Positions 52,878-62,540 of a DNA stretch of 64,000 nucleotides are shown here, in pieces. The notes under the pieces were generated by a model. It saw only the letters and a program-made list of their open reading frames with translations. It ran no database searches and was not told the DNA's origin. The stretch's first letter is position 1, and each line of letters starts with the position of its first letter. The translations under genes were made by a program, and so were the position numbers. Origin of the DNA: Rubrolithibacter danxiaensis (GTDB taxonomy: Bacteria; Bacteroidota; Bacteroidia; Sphingobacteriales; Sphingobacteriaceae); NCBI RefSeq assembly GCF_047272945.1, contig NZ_JBKOPS010000011.1:45652-109651 (forward strand), read 5' to 3'.

Positions 52878-53232
52878 GTGCACTGTCTTTGCTTTGGTAT
52901 CGAACAATAATTTCTTTAATAAAGAATTTAAGGTCCGGCAGTTTGCTTTGTATAATATCTATCACAATATCATAATCAATTCCGAAATAATTATGAATTA
53001 ACCGATCTCTCGTTCCTGCTATTTTTCTCCATTCAATAGTAGGATAAGTGTTTTTAAGTTCGGGACTTATTTTCTTTGATGCTTCGCCTATTATTTCCAG
53101 GCTTCTAATCACTGCTCGTGATAAAAGCGGATCGTTCTCGATTTCGGTGTAATGTTTAGCTGCATAGTTTTCGAGAATAAAATCTATTTCATCAAGAATG
53201 TGGTACAGTAACTCGAGGTCAGAGGGGAACAT
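52867..53232 (-). CDS. hepT: HepT-like ribonuclease toxin (DUF86)
   Basis: A 121-residue all-helical HEPN protein with the RNase motif R-x4-H-x-Y in GTRDRLIHNYFGID (Arg75, His80, Tyr82). HepT toxins cleave RNA and are silenced by the paired nucleotidyltransferase MntA, which adds AMP to the HEPN tyrosine. The gene overlaps mntA by 14 bases and its end overlaps the start of the GT2 gene, so it is transcribed with the glycan cluster. Opening residues are MFPSDLELLYHILDEIDFIL. Confidence 0.9.
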   Translation of the reverse strand: MFPSDLELLYHILDEIDFILENYAAKHYTEIENDPLLSRAVIRSLEIIGEASKKISPELKNTYPTIEWRKIAGTRDRLIHNYFGIDYDIVIDIIQSKLPDLKFFIKEIIVRYQSKDSARES

Positions 53233-53530
53233 TTTCCGCTTGTTTTAAAATGTGAGGCGCAATACGCCGGCTCAGCGACTGAATTGTAATAAGTTCAACC
53301 CTTCTGTTAAGCATTTCTTCAAGGTAAAAAGACAATTCAATAAAGTTATCGTAGGTCTTTTTACCCTGTTCAAACTCCACTAATAAATCAACATCGCTGC
53401 TACTTTTTTGATTGCCCGCAGCAAAAGACCCGAAGAGGCTTAACTGCTTTACTCCAAAAGCTTTAATTCTATCTTTGTTCATAGATAGCTTTTTCAACAA
53501 TGAAACTTTGTCTGTTATAGCCTCTCTCAT
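53219..53530 (-). CDS. mntA: MntA-like nucleotidyltransferase antitoxin
   Basis: A 103-residue minimal nucleotidyltransferase. The active-site signature G-S-x10-D-x-D is complete in LFGSFAAGNQKSSSDVDLLVEF (Gly34, Ser35, Asp46, Asp48), so it should be able to AMPylate HepT. The frame opens at TTG 53569, but the ATG at 53530 fits the family better. It precedes hepT in the usual order with a 14-base overlap. It lies 62 bases past the start of the preceding GT4 gene's stop region and in the same direction, so it has been inserted in the glycan operon. Confidence 0.9.
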   Translation of the reverse strand: MREAITDKVSLLKKLSMNKDRIKAFGVKQLSLFGSFAAGNQKSSSDVDLLVEFEQGKKTYDNFIELSFYLEEMLNRRVELITIQSLSRRIAPHILKQAENVPL

Positions 53531-53592
53531 GAAAACAAATTTACAAACTATAGCTTTATTATTTAACAAAGTAGCTACCTAATAGATACACA

Positions 53593-54729
53593 TCAGGAAT
53601 TATAGAGGTCTAAATAATTGTTAACCTGTTTTCCGGAATCAAAGTCATTCAGAATGGTATTCCGAATTCTTTCCGGGTTAAAATCAGCAATATCATTCAT
53701 CATTTTCCTGATTTTCAACTGCAAATCCTCTTGACTGCCGTCAAACACCTCTCCCAGCTTATTGCTTTTGACAAAAGCTGACAGGCCGACATTTTTAGAT
53801 ATCAAAACGGGAGTACCTACGGATAGTGATTCTATTACCACATTTGCAAAGTTTTCGTTATAGGAAGGTAGGACAAACAAATCAAATTGAGAGTACAAAT
53901 CAAACTTTTTACTCCCATAAACCGGATCCAACCAGGTGATACAATTACTTATTTTTAAATTTTTCACTTTTTCCTTTAGTAACTCCAGGTAATCTTTCTC
54001 TCCTTCACCTACTATGGTCAGACTGAAAGGAAACTCTAAACTTGCAATAGCCTGAAAAAGCATCTCCAGACCTTTCTTCTCATGTACCCTGGAGAGAAAA
54101 AGCAATTTAAGAACTACGTTAGAAGATGGTAGTTTATCAGGAATACAGGCAGGTAAATAAACTAAATTATAGATAACATTGGTCCGTATAGCCCTTTCTT
54201 TAAAAACTGTTCTTATTTCTTCTGCTTCCTGTTCTGATGTGGCGTGAAACCGGACTCGCTTCAATAATTGTTTCCCAAGGATAATATGAATGAGTTTCTT
54301 TAAAATGGAATTACTTTGTTGACGCGAATATTCACTTAACATTCCCCTTGGAGATAAAACCGGCTTCACTCCTCTCAGCACACACACGAATGCAGATAAA
54401 ACAGAGACCAGGTTCCACCACGAATGGATATGGATAACCTCATACTGCTTCGCATTTCTGAATAAATGAATCAGCAGAGAAGGAGAGAAATGAGTATGAT
54501 CTTTTGTAATCCGCTTAAAATAATAAACATTTACCCCATCTACGTCTGTCGCTTTAGCTACTGGCAACTCCTGTGTTCCGTTTGCAGTAGTGGTGTATAC
54601 ATCAACCAGATTACCCTCTTTTACAAGGGCTTCACACAAAGCCGCAACAGAATAAATAGGGCCGCCATAAATATAAGCAGGTTTGTAGGAGGCGGTAATG
54701 TGGAGTATCCTCAGTTTTTTAACTGGCAT
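53593..54729 (-). CDS. Family 4 glycosyltransferase
   Basis: A 378-residue GT-B enzyme. The N-terminal domain starts RILHITASYKPAYIYGGPIYSVAALCEAL, typical of GT4; the C-terminal domain has KLLFLSRVHEKKGLEMLFQAI and the E-x7-E donor motif in NENFANVVIESLSVGTPVL. It uses a nucleotide sugar, but donor and acceptor are not evident. It overlaps the fused GT4 gene upstream by 19 bases, so translation is probably coupled. Confidence 0.9.
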   Translation of the reverse strand: MPVKKLRILHITASYKPAYIYGGPIYSVAALCEALVKEGNLVDVYTTTANGTQELPVAKATDVDGVNVYYFKRITKDHTHFSPSLLIHLFRNAKQYEVIHIHSWWNLVSVLSAFVCVLRGVKPVLSPRGMLSEYSRQQSNSILKKLIHIILGKQLLKRVRFHATSEQEAEEIRTVFKERAIRTNVIYNLVYLPACIPDKLPSSNVVLKLLFLSRVHEKKGLEMLFQAIASLEFPFSLTIVGEGEKDYLELLKEKVKNLKISNCITWLDPVYGSKKFDLYSQFDLFVLPSYNENFANVVIESLSVGTPVLISKNVGLSAFVKSNKLGEVFDGSQEDLQLKIRKMMNDIADFNPERIRNTILNDFDSGKQVNNYLDLYNS

Positions 54730-57041
54730 TTACTTGCACCTTTCAATATTTCATTCCAGGCAACGGAATAATTCCAAGTTCCTAGTACTTCATTAGTTGC
54801 ATTTGCTACAACTTCGCCTTGCATGTCTAAGGATTCTGAAATAAAAGCAGCTAATTTCCCAACATCACCGTATGGATAAATGTATCCGTTTCTTCCCTGT
54901 CTAACCAGATCAAAAGCTGCACCTACCCTGTCTGAAGCAATCACTTTACATCCTGAAGCTAACGCCTCCTGCACAGAAACTCCCCAGGGCTCATTTTGTG
55001 CAGAATGAACGAATAAGTCACTTATTCCATAGTAGACAGCCAGTTCCGTATATGGAACATAACCTGTAAAGACAATCTTTAATTGCGGGAATTGACCTGC
55101 GAGTTGTTCCAGTCCTTCTCTTTCTTCACCATCACCCGCAAGTATAAGAGTAATGTCCTTCCTATCTAAAATACCAAAAGCCCTGATAATATCTTCCGGA
55201 CTCTCCCTTTTGTTAAACTTAGCTACTGATAATATAACTTTTTCATCCCGGATACCTAGTCGCTCTTTAAGATCTGCAACTTTTACGGAATCCGCTGAGT
55301 TAGCGGCAAAGAAGTCATTATCTGTACAATAATAAAAATAATGTATCTTGTTTTCGTTAATCCTCATTTCTGCGAGATATTGAGACGATGCAGAGCCGGT
55401 AGCAAAAAAACCGTCAAAAGTTCTGTAAACAGTCTTCAGAAGTACTCTCCTGATTGTATTACTCAATTGATTATTATTGAACAGGACTGAATCCAGCCGA
55501 AGGGCAACAGGAATATTACGCGATTTGAAAAACTTGTTCAACCCATTATATAAACCTTTATACCCATTTAAAATTACAAGGTCAAATGTATGTTCGGTTA
55601 ATTGTTGCTCCAACTTCTTAAACTTCTGCTGAACATCCAGAATAGTAAACTCATAACCTTCGTACAAGTTAAAGCCCCAATTAATTTTCTGTTTTAGTTC
55701 AGAATCGAAATGTTCGTTTTGTTCTTTCAGGTAAAAAACATATAAGTTGTTCACCTTATCAGTTTTTGACACGAATTGAAAAAAAGGCACTTCAAACTGT
55801 GTAGGATGTGTAACAATGAACGCGATTCGTCGGCCATTACCCGTTCTCTTTTCACTCAAAACCTCCTGCACCATATTTCCGACTTGCCCGTAATAGTTAT
55901 CCCAGGTCATGGTAGCAGACTTGTTTATTACGTTCTTTTGCAGCTTTACCTTATCTTCGAATGAAAGCAGTCTAAATTGTCGAATTTTATTAAACAGATC
56001 CTCCGGGGTTAAGTTGTCCATAATAAAACCATCCTGATCCTTTTCTATTAATTCTCCGGCACCTACAAAAGGAGACAGGATATTAGGGATACCCAGTATC
56101 ATGGTTTCAGGAACAACCATACCGAATGAATCAAACCTACTGGGAAGTACATGCAAATCGATTTGTTTGGCAATCAGGTAGCTGTTCAAATCTCCCTGCG
56201 ATAAAGAACCGCTGAATATAATATGACTTGTATCAATAGAATTCTGACGGCAAAACTCCAGTACCCATTGTTTATTGATTTTTCCGATCAGATGTAATTC
56301 TTTATCAAACTTTATTTTAGAAAAAGCAAGCAACAGAATGTCTATTCCTTTTCGGAACTCCATGTTGGCAATGCAAGCCAGTCGTAAGCAATTGTCTTCC
56401 TGCTTTTGAGGATTTACGTTAACTATCTGAACATCTGCTCCGACCGGCAAGACGAAATCTTTTTTTGCAGATGTTCTGTTGCGATACGTTTGTGCTGCAA
56501 AAGACGAACAGAAAAGTGCAAAATCAATGTATTGCCTTTCCTTTTCTTTAATCCGGATACCTAATGCTGTTTCCTTTATTCCCAGCTCCATCGCTTTCTC
56601 GTGGCTTATCGAAGGAAAATCCATTATCACAGTAATGCCCCATCTCTTTGCGAAATAGCTGAGAGGCCAGCCGGCTGTTTCGAATAGCACCAGAGTAAGC
56701 CCCCTCCTGTTAAAATAAATATAAGGGAGCATGAACCAGTTAAATATCCGGTACCAGAAGTAGTACGGGTTGTTATTCTGCTTACCCAACAAGATCAATA
56801 TCTTTTTATGAAGCAGCATGAAGGCTTCAAAAAAAGGGAAATTATATACGGCAACACCCTTATCAATATTCTTCACCCGCTTTTTGAATTGCTTTACCTT
56901 ACCCAAACGATAGTGACCCGGAAGTGTTAGCCAGGTAAACAGGGAAACCCTCGAATATCTTTCCGATTTAGTTAATCCATTAGCAAGTCGAAAAGCATGC
57001 TGGGTGCCGGGATGTATAATGATAGCTTTTCTTCGGAACAT
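54711..57041 (-). CDS. Fused tandem family 4 glycosyltransferase (two GT-B enzymes)
   Basis: The 776-residue protein contains two complete GT4 modules. Module 1 (about residues 1-405): RKAIIIHPGTQHAFRLANGL, LACIANMEFRKGIDILLLAF, SFGMVVPETMILGIPNIL. Module 2 (about 406-776): RRIAFIVTHPTQFEVPFFQFV, VILSVAKFNKRESPEDIIRAFGIL, E-x7-E in NEPWGVSVQEALASGCKVI. The junction GNGRRIAFIV follows a short charged linker. Module 1 has Asp in place of the first Glu (D-x7-E). It may add two sugars in sequence. No stop, frameshift or low-quality region is visible at the junction. Confidence 0.9.
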   Translation of the reverse strand: MFRRKAIIIHPGTQHAFRLANGLTKSERYSRVSLFTWLTLPGHYRLGKVKQFKKRVKNIDKGVAVYNFPFFEAFMLLHKKILILLGKQNNNPYYFWYRIFNWFMLPYIYFNRRGLTLVLFETAGWPLSYFAKRWGITVIMDFPSISHEKAMELGIKETALGIRIKEKERQYIDFALFCSSFAAQTYRNRTSAKKDFVLPVGADVQIVNVNPQKQEDNCLRLACIANMEFRKGIDILLLAFSKIKFDKELHLIGKINKQWVLEFCRQNSIDTSHIIFSGSLSQGDLNSYLIAKQIDLHVLPSRFDSFGMVVPETMILGIPNILSPFVGAGELIEKDQDGFIMDNLTPEDLFNKIRQFRLLSFEDKVKLQKNVINKSATMTWDNYYGQVGNMVQEVLSEKRTGNGRRIAFIVTHPTQFEVPFFQFVSKTDKVNNLYVFYLKEQNEHFDSELKQKINWGFNLYEGYEFTILDVQQKFKKLEQQLTEHTFDLVILNGYKGLYNGLNKFFKSRNIPVALRLDSVLFNNNQLSNTIRRVLLKTVYRTFDGFFATGSASSQYLAEMRINENKIHYFYYCTDNDFFAANSADSVKVADLKERLGIRDEKVILSVAKFNKRESPEDIIRAFGILDRKDITLILAGDGEEREGLEQLAGQFPQLKIVFTGYVPYTELAVYYGISDLFVHSAQNEPWGVSVQEALASGCKVIASDRVGAAFDLVRQGRNGYIYPYGDVGKLAAFISESLDMQGEVVANATNEVLGTWNYSVAWNEILKGASKCQLKN

Positions 57042-57084
57042 ATTTTTGTCCCATGTTTTATTATTATCCAGAGTTTGCTCTTAA

Positions 57085-58248
57085 TTATTTATGCTTTAAA
57101 GTTGTTAAATTCCCTGAGAACATCCTGATTTGCCTCAGATATCTCAATATTTTCTTCCTAATCAAATGGGTTTTCAACTCAGTATATTGTGCTAAAAAGA
57201 AGCTGGTAAACATTAATAATATGGTCAGAATAAAAAAACAAGAAAAAGTTCTCACCGATGGTATTTCTTTGATTCCAAATCCTATATACTCAAATAAAAG
57301 AGCAAGAATAAATAACATAAAAGGAAAATGAATTAAATACAAAGTATACGAAAACGAGGATAACAGATAATGGATGCCATACTGCTGTTCTTTTTTATCC
57401 ACAATAGAGGCCAGTGTTAATGCAATTAACCCGCCTAGTGTGAAATCCTTATAAAATTGAGTGAAAAAATTTGGAAGGACTCCATACTTAAGAATCAAAA
57501 CATAAAGGACTAGACAAACGCAAAAAGTATAAAATAACCTTAACGATTGAACTCTATAATTTAAGACAACAATCATCACCCCTAACATCCATATTGAAAA
57601 ATATTTCAGAATAACTAAAGGCAAAAATGATATTAAGGCAATCATTAAAAAGGAAAGAAGTACTGCAGAAAAAAATCTCTTATCATTAATTCTGGATAAA
57701 AATGCACCGGTAATACCTGCAATAACATAATACCAAAATTCATAGGATAAACTCCAAAGAGGCCCATTACTTCCGAAGGGAGGCTTAACAATGTTTTGCA
57801 ACATAAAAAAAGAACTTGCAAAATGTTCAAAACTTAATCGTTGCACGATGTTATATCCCAAAGAAGAGATATAAGTATTCTGTTCATATATTTTAGAAGC
57901 ACTTATGTATGCTCCAAAAGCATCAAATACGAAAGTTAATAAAAGAGCCACAGGTAATACCACATATAATCGGCTAAATCTTTTAAGGGCATAATCAGTT
58001 AACTGAAATGATGATGCCTGTATTTTCCTCACAATTCCTCCTCCTACTAAATAGCCGCTTATTACAAAAAAAACTATAACAGCTTCATGTCCCAGGCTAG
58101 TTATAAAATAAAAGAATTTCAGAAAATAGGATTGCGAATTCAATTGCTGATAATCTTCAAATAAAACAGAACGTATATGGCTTATAAGAACCAGCATTGC
58201 TGAGAACCAACGTAAGAAATTAATCAAAAGGCTTCGGTTAGTTAACAA
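57085..58248 (-). CDS. Acyltransferase-3 family membrane protein (OafA-like)
   Basis: A 387-residue protein with about ten membrane segments. The acyltransferase-3 signature R-x10-H is in INFLRWFSAMLVLISHIR near the N-terminus; AVIVFFVISGYLVGGGI and NGPLWSLSYEFWYYVIAG are further typical stretches. It probably O-acetylates or otherwise acylates a sugar of the glycan. It starts at TTG 58248 (no ATG upstream in frame; a stop lies four codons before) and overlaps the polymerase gene by 11 bases. The later TTG at 58227 is less likely. Confidence 0.9.
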   Translation of the reverse strand: MLTNRSLLINFLRWFSAMLVLISHIRSVLFEDYQQLNSQSYFLKFFYFITSLGHEAVIVFFVISGYLVGGGIVRKIQASSFQLTDYALKRFSRLYVVLPVALLLTFVFDAFGAYISASKIYEQNTYISSLGYNIVQRLSFEHFASSFFMLQNIVKPPFGSNGPLWSLSYEFWYYVIAGITGAFLSRINDKRFFSAVLLSFLMIALISFLPLVILKYFSIWMLGVMIVVLNYRVQSLRLFYTFCVCLVLYVLILKYGVLPNFFTQFYKDFTLGGLIALTLASIVDKKEQQYGIHYLLSSFSYTLYLIHFPFMLFILALLFEYIGFGIKEIPSVRTFSCFFILTILLMFTSFFLAQYTELKTHLIRKKILRYLRQIRMFSGNLTTLKHK

Positions 58249-59518
58249 GTGGTAATTTTATTACTCTTGATTGATAAATTGCTTTATCTAAATATATTAA
58301 TCCTAATAGCAGAAATATGGCATTATATGCATTAGAACTTAAAGGCACATAAATAAAAATGAATATGAGCATAATTGCAGAAAATATTTTGTTTAAAGAC
58401 AAGTAGTTAACTGCAAAATATATTAAGATCAGTTTGAAAAACAATAATATATATCCTCCTTCAATAATAGTCCTTCTTATTTCATCTTCAGTTCCATATT
58501 TCAATGCAATTCTCGAGGTTCCAAAAATACTATTGACTCCCTGGTAACCAATTCCCAAACCGTTTCCCCAAAACCAGTTTGGGAAATTATTAGAAAAGAT
58601 TATAGTAACAGGCCCCCATATTCTTCCATCGCTCTCTGTGCCACTAGTCTCCACTCTTGTAGAAAAATTAGTGTACGCTTCTACTATAAAATCGCTAAAT
58701 TTCAAGGGATCACCTAAACCAATATTTAATAGAACCAACAGAAGAGTACTGATTAAAATTGGAGGAACGATTCTTTTTATTTGATTATATGAAACTTGAA
58801 ACACGAGAAAGGATGTATAAAGAATTATATAAAGAAAAACTGCAGCCCTTGATCCACTTATGAAAGAAAGTACCAACCCAAGTACACTTAAAATTATAAA
58901 TGGAACATAGGGCCTTTTCATTGAATATAATAATGCAAAAGTAAATAACTGAAAAAACAGCATAAATCCTGTAAACCCAGACAAATAACTAAATGAGCCA
59001 GTAACACGAATTGCATTTCCGACTGCAGCAACATTCGTAGTAGCAGTAGATGCTTCTTCTGTTGCATACCTATTCAGGTAACTCCCTGCTGGAAGTTTAT
59101 ACTGGATAATTGCAAGAATACTTTCAGCAATAATTAGAATAAAAACAAATTTGAAAAAGATCTTATGGTTGAAGGCCTCGCGATTCGAGATGTAAATAAA
59201 TAACACAAGCCAGAAAGCCAGGTGAATAATAATACCTGCAAGTCCATGGTATATTGTAGGAGAGAGTGGATTCGCGGTTGATATGCAGAGATAAAAAAAA
59301 TAGATACCAAACAAACCCGTAAACTCTTTATTCAAAAAACGATTTTTCTCAAGTGGCCGTATTAATAAAAACGCGTAAATAACAACCACCTGACCTATTG
59401 TGATTATTTGATTAATAATACTATTGTCAATAATCCACTTCCTTAAAGCACCGCTAAGAAGACTAAAAAGGAAGACAAAGAGGATAATATATTGGTTTTG
59501 TTTCTGCTTGTCTAGCAT
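58238..59518 (-). CDS. O-antigen ligase/polymerase-like membrane protein (Wzy/WaaL type)
   Basis: A 426-residue protein with about eleven hydrophobic segments and one large loop (about residues 265-345) containing GRIWGPVTIIFSNNFPNWFWGNGLGIGYQGV, the typical extracytoplasmic region of Wzy_C/WaaL-like proteins. Sequence is poorly conserved, so the type is called from topology and context. It should polymerise repeat units or ligate the chain to its carrier. It overlaps its upstream GT4 gene by 7 bases. Confidence 0.8.
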   Translation of the reverse strand: MLDKQKQNQYIILFVFLFSLLSGALRKWIIDNSIINQIITIGQVVVIYAFLLIRPLEKNRFLNKEFTGLFGIYFFYLCISTANPLSPTIYHGLAGIIIHLAFWLVLFIYISNREAFNHKIFFKFVFILIIAESILAIIQYKLPAGSYLNRYATEEASTATTNVAAVGNAIRVTGSFSYLSGFTGFMLFFQLFTFALLYSMKRPYVPFIILSVLGLVLSFISGSRAAVFLYIILYTSFLVFQVSYNQIKRIVPPILISTLLLVLLNIGLGDPLKFSDFIVEAYTNFSTRVETSGTESDGRIWGPVTIIFSNNFPNWFWGNGLGIGYQGVNSIFGTSRIALKYGTEDEIRRTIIEGGYILLFFKLILIYFAVNYLSLNKIFSAIMLIFIFIYVPLSSNAYNAIFLLLGLIYLDKAIYQSRVIKLPLVN

Positions 59519-60660
59519 GATACTGCAGAACTGATGACTTCTAAATAGGATTTTGCAATTGCATTCCAGCTTATTTCAGTTTTGAACAAGCTTTCTATTG
59601 ATTTTTTCCGCTCTTTCTTTTGCTGGTCGCTTAAACAATAAAAGTTTAAAATAGCATCAACAAGGGAATCGACGGTAGTGGTTTTAAGAAGTATAATCCC
59701 TTCACAATTTTGTATTCCAGGATTAGTTAATTCCCCTTCATTTCCTATTACAGGCAAATGTGCTTCTAACGCAGCTGCCAAACTACCACTCCGAAAACTG
59801 GTACCTGTCCAATTATTATAGCTAAAGTTTTCAAGCATTAAATACAAATCACATTCTTTTAACAACTGATGTACCGAGATTGCACTTATTTTACCTGTTA
59901 CTTTTACTATATGATCTATATTTAACTTCTTCGCCTCGGCATTTATCCATCTTTTATCATCTTCAGGCAAGGCTCCAATTAGCAAAACTTGTAAGGAGGG
60001 TATATCATTTAATAACTTGGAGGATGCATTCAAAATAGTTCTCCAGCAGCGAATACTCTGGCCGAATGAAGTTATTACAAATTTCGATTTAGAAGCTTCT
60101 GATTTTATTATTCTATTTTTTTCATCCGAACTTAAATTACTTCCAACAGGAATCACTCTGATTTTATTGTAACTGTCTTTGTCACTAATAAGCTTTTTAT
60201 AGTGAAAATTACTGGTAATAATATACTTTGATCTATTATACAGTACTCTAGCACAAAGTAATTGACCCAAACCAATAATAAAATTTTTTCTCCATGGAAT
60301 TAGCTTTATCCTTACTTCATGAAAAACGGTTATTAAATTTAAGCCCAGATCACTTATTAAAGAAACGAGTTTAAAAGGCACACCTAACTTATGGTATGAA
60401 TAAGGAACATACTGCACGAGAACAACCGAAATTGATTTTTCTTTAATAAAGTTTTTCAATAGTTTAAATTCATTCTTATTCCAGTGCTGAAAATAGAAGA
60501 ATTTACCCTCGAGCTCCGTACACTCTTTACTTTTACTTGTTGCAATATAAAATTCAAACGTGTTATTGCATGTTCTTAGTGCTTTTTGCAATTGAAATGA
60601 ATAATCTCCTACTCCATCAACGGTGGGGGGATAATTTTTTGTAATAATTAAAATCTGCAC
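59512..60660 (-). CDS. Family 4 glycosyltransferase
   Basis: A 382-residue GT-B protein with the opening ILIITKNYPPTVDGVGDYSFQLQ, VVLVQYVPYSYHKLG, IITSNFHYKKLIS and a donor-domain region VITSFGQSIRCWRTILNASSKLL. The E-x7-E motif is not obvious: the corresponding part reads TSFRSGSLAAALEAHLPVIG, which is unusual and makes it a divergent member. Start is GTG at 60660. It lies 5 bases from the upstream GT2 gene. Confidence 0.85.
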   Translation of the reverse strand: MQILIITKNYPPTVDGVGDYSFQLQKALRTCNNTFEFYIATSKSKECTELEGKFFYFQHWNKNEFKLLKNFIKEKSISVVLVQYVPYSYHKLGVPFKLVSLISDLGLNLITVFHEVRIKLIPWRKNFIIGLGQLLCARVLYNRSKYIITSNFHYKKLISDKDSYNKIRVIPVGSNLSSDEKNRIIKSEASKSKFVITSFGQSIRCWRTILNASSKLLNDIPSLQVLLIGALPEDDKRWINAEAKKLNIDHIVKVTGKISAISVHQLLKECDLYLMLENFSYNNWTGTSFRSGSLAAALEAHLPVIGNEGELTNPGIQNCEGIILLKTTTVDSLVDAILNFYCLSDQQKKERKKSIESLFKTEISWNAIAKSYLEVISSAVSC

Positions 60661-60665
60661 TTATC

Positions 60666-61583
60666 CTACTTAATTATAAGGTTTAAAAACCTAAAAAAAT
60701 CTAATATTCCCCGTAAAGAAAATCGCCTTAGAAAAGGATAGTTTTTATGATAAAACAAATATTTATATAGCGGGAGATCTCTAAATCGGTAGGCGGTCCC
60801 GATCCATTTATTTAATTGATTTAAATACTTTTGTGAAATAATATCCGGATAAGTTTCATCCAGCCTGTACTCCTGAATAATTTTCCAAAAATATAAAGCA
60901 GAGTTGGTGTTTGTTGAAACAGCACTATGGCCCATTCTATAAAAAGAGACGAATTCATTAATAAAATAGAATCCGCACTCTTCTTCTAATGCCAATCTTA
61001 ACACAAAATCAAAATCACAGGCATTGCCAACTATTTCGGAACTTCTATAGCCAATTCTTTTTGCAAGATATCCGGGAAATATAAAACCATTACTGGGACA
61101 GCTCTGATTTATTGCTGTTATAGTACTATCTTCCTGTAAACCGGCATACTCTTCACTCCTACAATAATCCTTATTCGCAGCGTTACTTGATGCTAAGTCT
61201 ATCTTTCCGTTTTCATCAATAAGTATTTGTTTTCCAAAAACAACTATATTAGGTGGCAATTCTTTCGCTTTTTCAAGTAAATTTAACAATCCTGAATTAT
61301 TAAAACCATCATCATCATGCATTAACACGCAGTATTTCCCCTTTACCCGTTGCAATAGAAAGTCAACATTTTTGTTTTGCTTTAAAGGAGTTTTATGATG
61401 GAAGTAATGAACTACAAAATTAGCTGGATATTCTATTTCATTTACCACTTTTGCATTATCAAGCTGAGAGTCATCACCTATTAAAATTTCACAAGGCACT
61501 TCTGTTACAGAAAAACAGGATTTAATTACCTCTATTAAGTAGTCAGGGCGGTTATAAGTTGGAACACAAATGGAAAGAATCAC
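60666..61583 (-). CDS. Family 2 glycosyltransferase
   Basis: A 305-residue GT-A protein with the opening ILSICVPTYNRPDYLIEVIKSC, LIGDDSQLDNAK and the acidic metal-site CVLMHDDDGFNNSG. These residues are those of a processive-looking or rhamnosyl-type GT2, but donor and acceptor are unknown. It starts at GTG 61583 (no in-frame ATG upstream). It follows the GT8-like gene by 9 bases. Confidence 0.88.
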   Translation of the reverse strand: MILSICVPTYNRPDYLIEVIKSCFSVTEVPCEILIGDDSQLDNAKVVNEIEYPANFVVHYFHHKTPLKQNKNVDFLLQRVKGKYCVLMHDDDGFNNSGLLNLLEKAKELPPNIVVFGKQILIDENGKIDLASSNAANKDYCRSEEYAGLQEDSTITAINQSCPSNGFIFPGYLAKRIGYRSSEIVGNACDFDFVLRLALEEECGFYFINEFVSFYRMGHSAVSTNTNSALYFWKIIQEYRLDETYPDIISQKYLNQLNKWIGTAYRFRDLPLYKYLFYHKNYPFLRRFSLRGILDFFRFLNLIIK

Positions 61584-61592
61584 GATGACGTT

Positions 61593-62540
61593 TTAAAAAA
61601 CTCTTTGCAAGAGAAGAGTTAGATTTTTATTAAGGTTTTTGCTTCTGAAGGTCCACCTATTAGGATAAATATTGATAGGACAAAAAGAATAATGTAAATA
61701 TGATTTATCACTGCTTGAAACTCTTATCCCTTTTCTAATGAACTCTTTTAAGAAATTCTTCCTCCAAGTTTTAATTCCTGTGTTGTGCATCATTAGGTAT
61801 TCGCCAGGGATAAATCCCATTCCTTCCCTTCCTATCAAACTAACCTCTGTCTTATTAGCACATAGGACAGCATTAAGAATATCCTGGTCGCCCCCTATAT
61901 CCTCTAATCTTATACTTTTTTTAAACCGTCCTTGTGTTGGCCCAAATTTCTTTAGGTTATGACTATGGCTTATTAAATGAAGAATAAATTTTTTCCATTC
62001 TTTTATTAAAGATTCATGATTTTTGTTAGCTCCAACAAATCCACTATTAATATAGTAATCATACCTGTAATTAATGTTTTCAGGGTTAACAGGGAAAAGT
62101 TTAAGCCATTTCTGTTTATGAGGATGCGAAAACGGCATTATACTATAGCAGTCATCTAAACACAAACATACTCCATACTCTATCCATTCTTCAAAAAACT
62201 GCCAGTCTCCAATTACTGTTATATCCGGATCAAAATAATAGATATTAGCATCAGGATACTCTTCTAATAATTCCTCAAAAAGAAAGGGTTTATAATAACG
62301 TAGGTGATGGTTAAAATCAATTCTTCTAAACTCTAGTTGTATCTCTGAAAAACGCTTTATTGAGTAATAATTGTCCTCATTCTTCTCCAATTGATTTATC
62401 CAAAATGGGAGAGCGTTACGATATCCTACAACAATTCTTCCGACAAATGCGTTATCAATGAGAGAGTTAATCCAAACACCTACTCCATATTCATAATCGC
62501 CTTCAAAAAGAGTAAATGCTATAGATCTGTTCTTATTCAT
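61593..62540 (-). CDS. GT8-like glycosyltransferase (GT-A fold)
   Basis: A 315-residue protein without a common family name that I can assign. The core NIYYFDPDITVIGDWQFFEEW contains a D-x-D-like site in a form found in GT8 and related nucleotide-sugar transferases, and a later DYYINSGFVGANKNHESLI matches the sugar-binding part of that fold. It is placed in a GT operon and overlaps the upstream GT4 gene by 4 bases (ATGA), which supports a transferase role. Function is inferred from motif and context only. Confidence 0.65.
   Translation of the reverse strand: MNKNRSIAFTLFEGDYEYGVGVWINSLIDNAFVGRIVVGYRNALPFWINQLEKNEDNYYSIKRFSEIQLEFRRIDFNHHLRYYKPFLFEELLEEYPDANIYYFDPDITVIGDWQFFEEWIEYGVCLCLDDCYSIMPFSHPHKQKWLKLFPVNPENINYRYDYYINSGFVGANKNHESLIKEWKKFILHLISHSHNLKKFGPTQGRFKKSIRLEDIGGDQDILNAVLCANKTEVSLIGREGMGFIPGEYLMMHNTGIKTWRKNFLKEFIRKGIRVSSSDKSYLHYSFCPINIYPNRWTFRSKNLNKNLTLLLQRVF

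Noticed and set aside
52871..52881. TTTCACGTGCA as a parS half-site
   Set aside because: Only one arm resembles parS; it coincides with the hepT/GT2 overlap codons.
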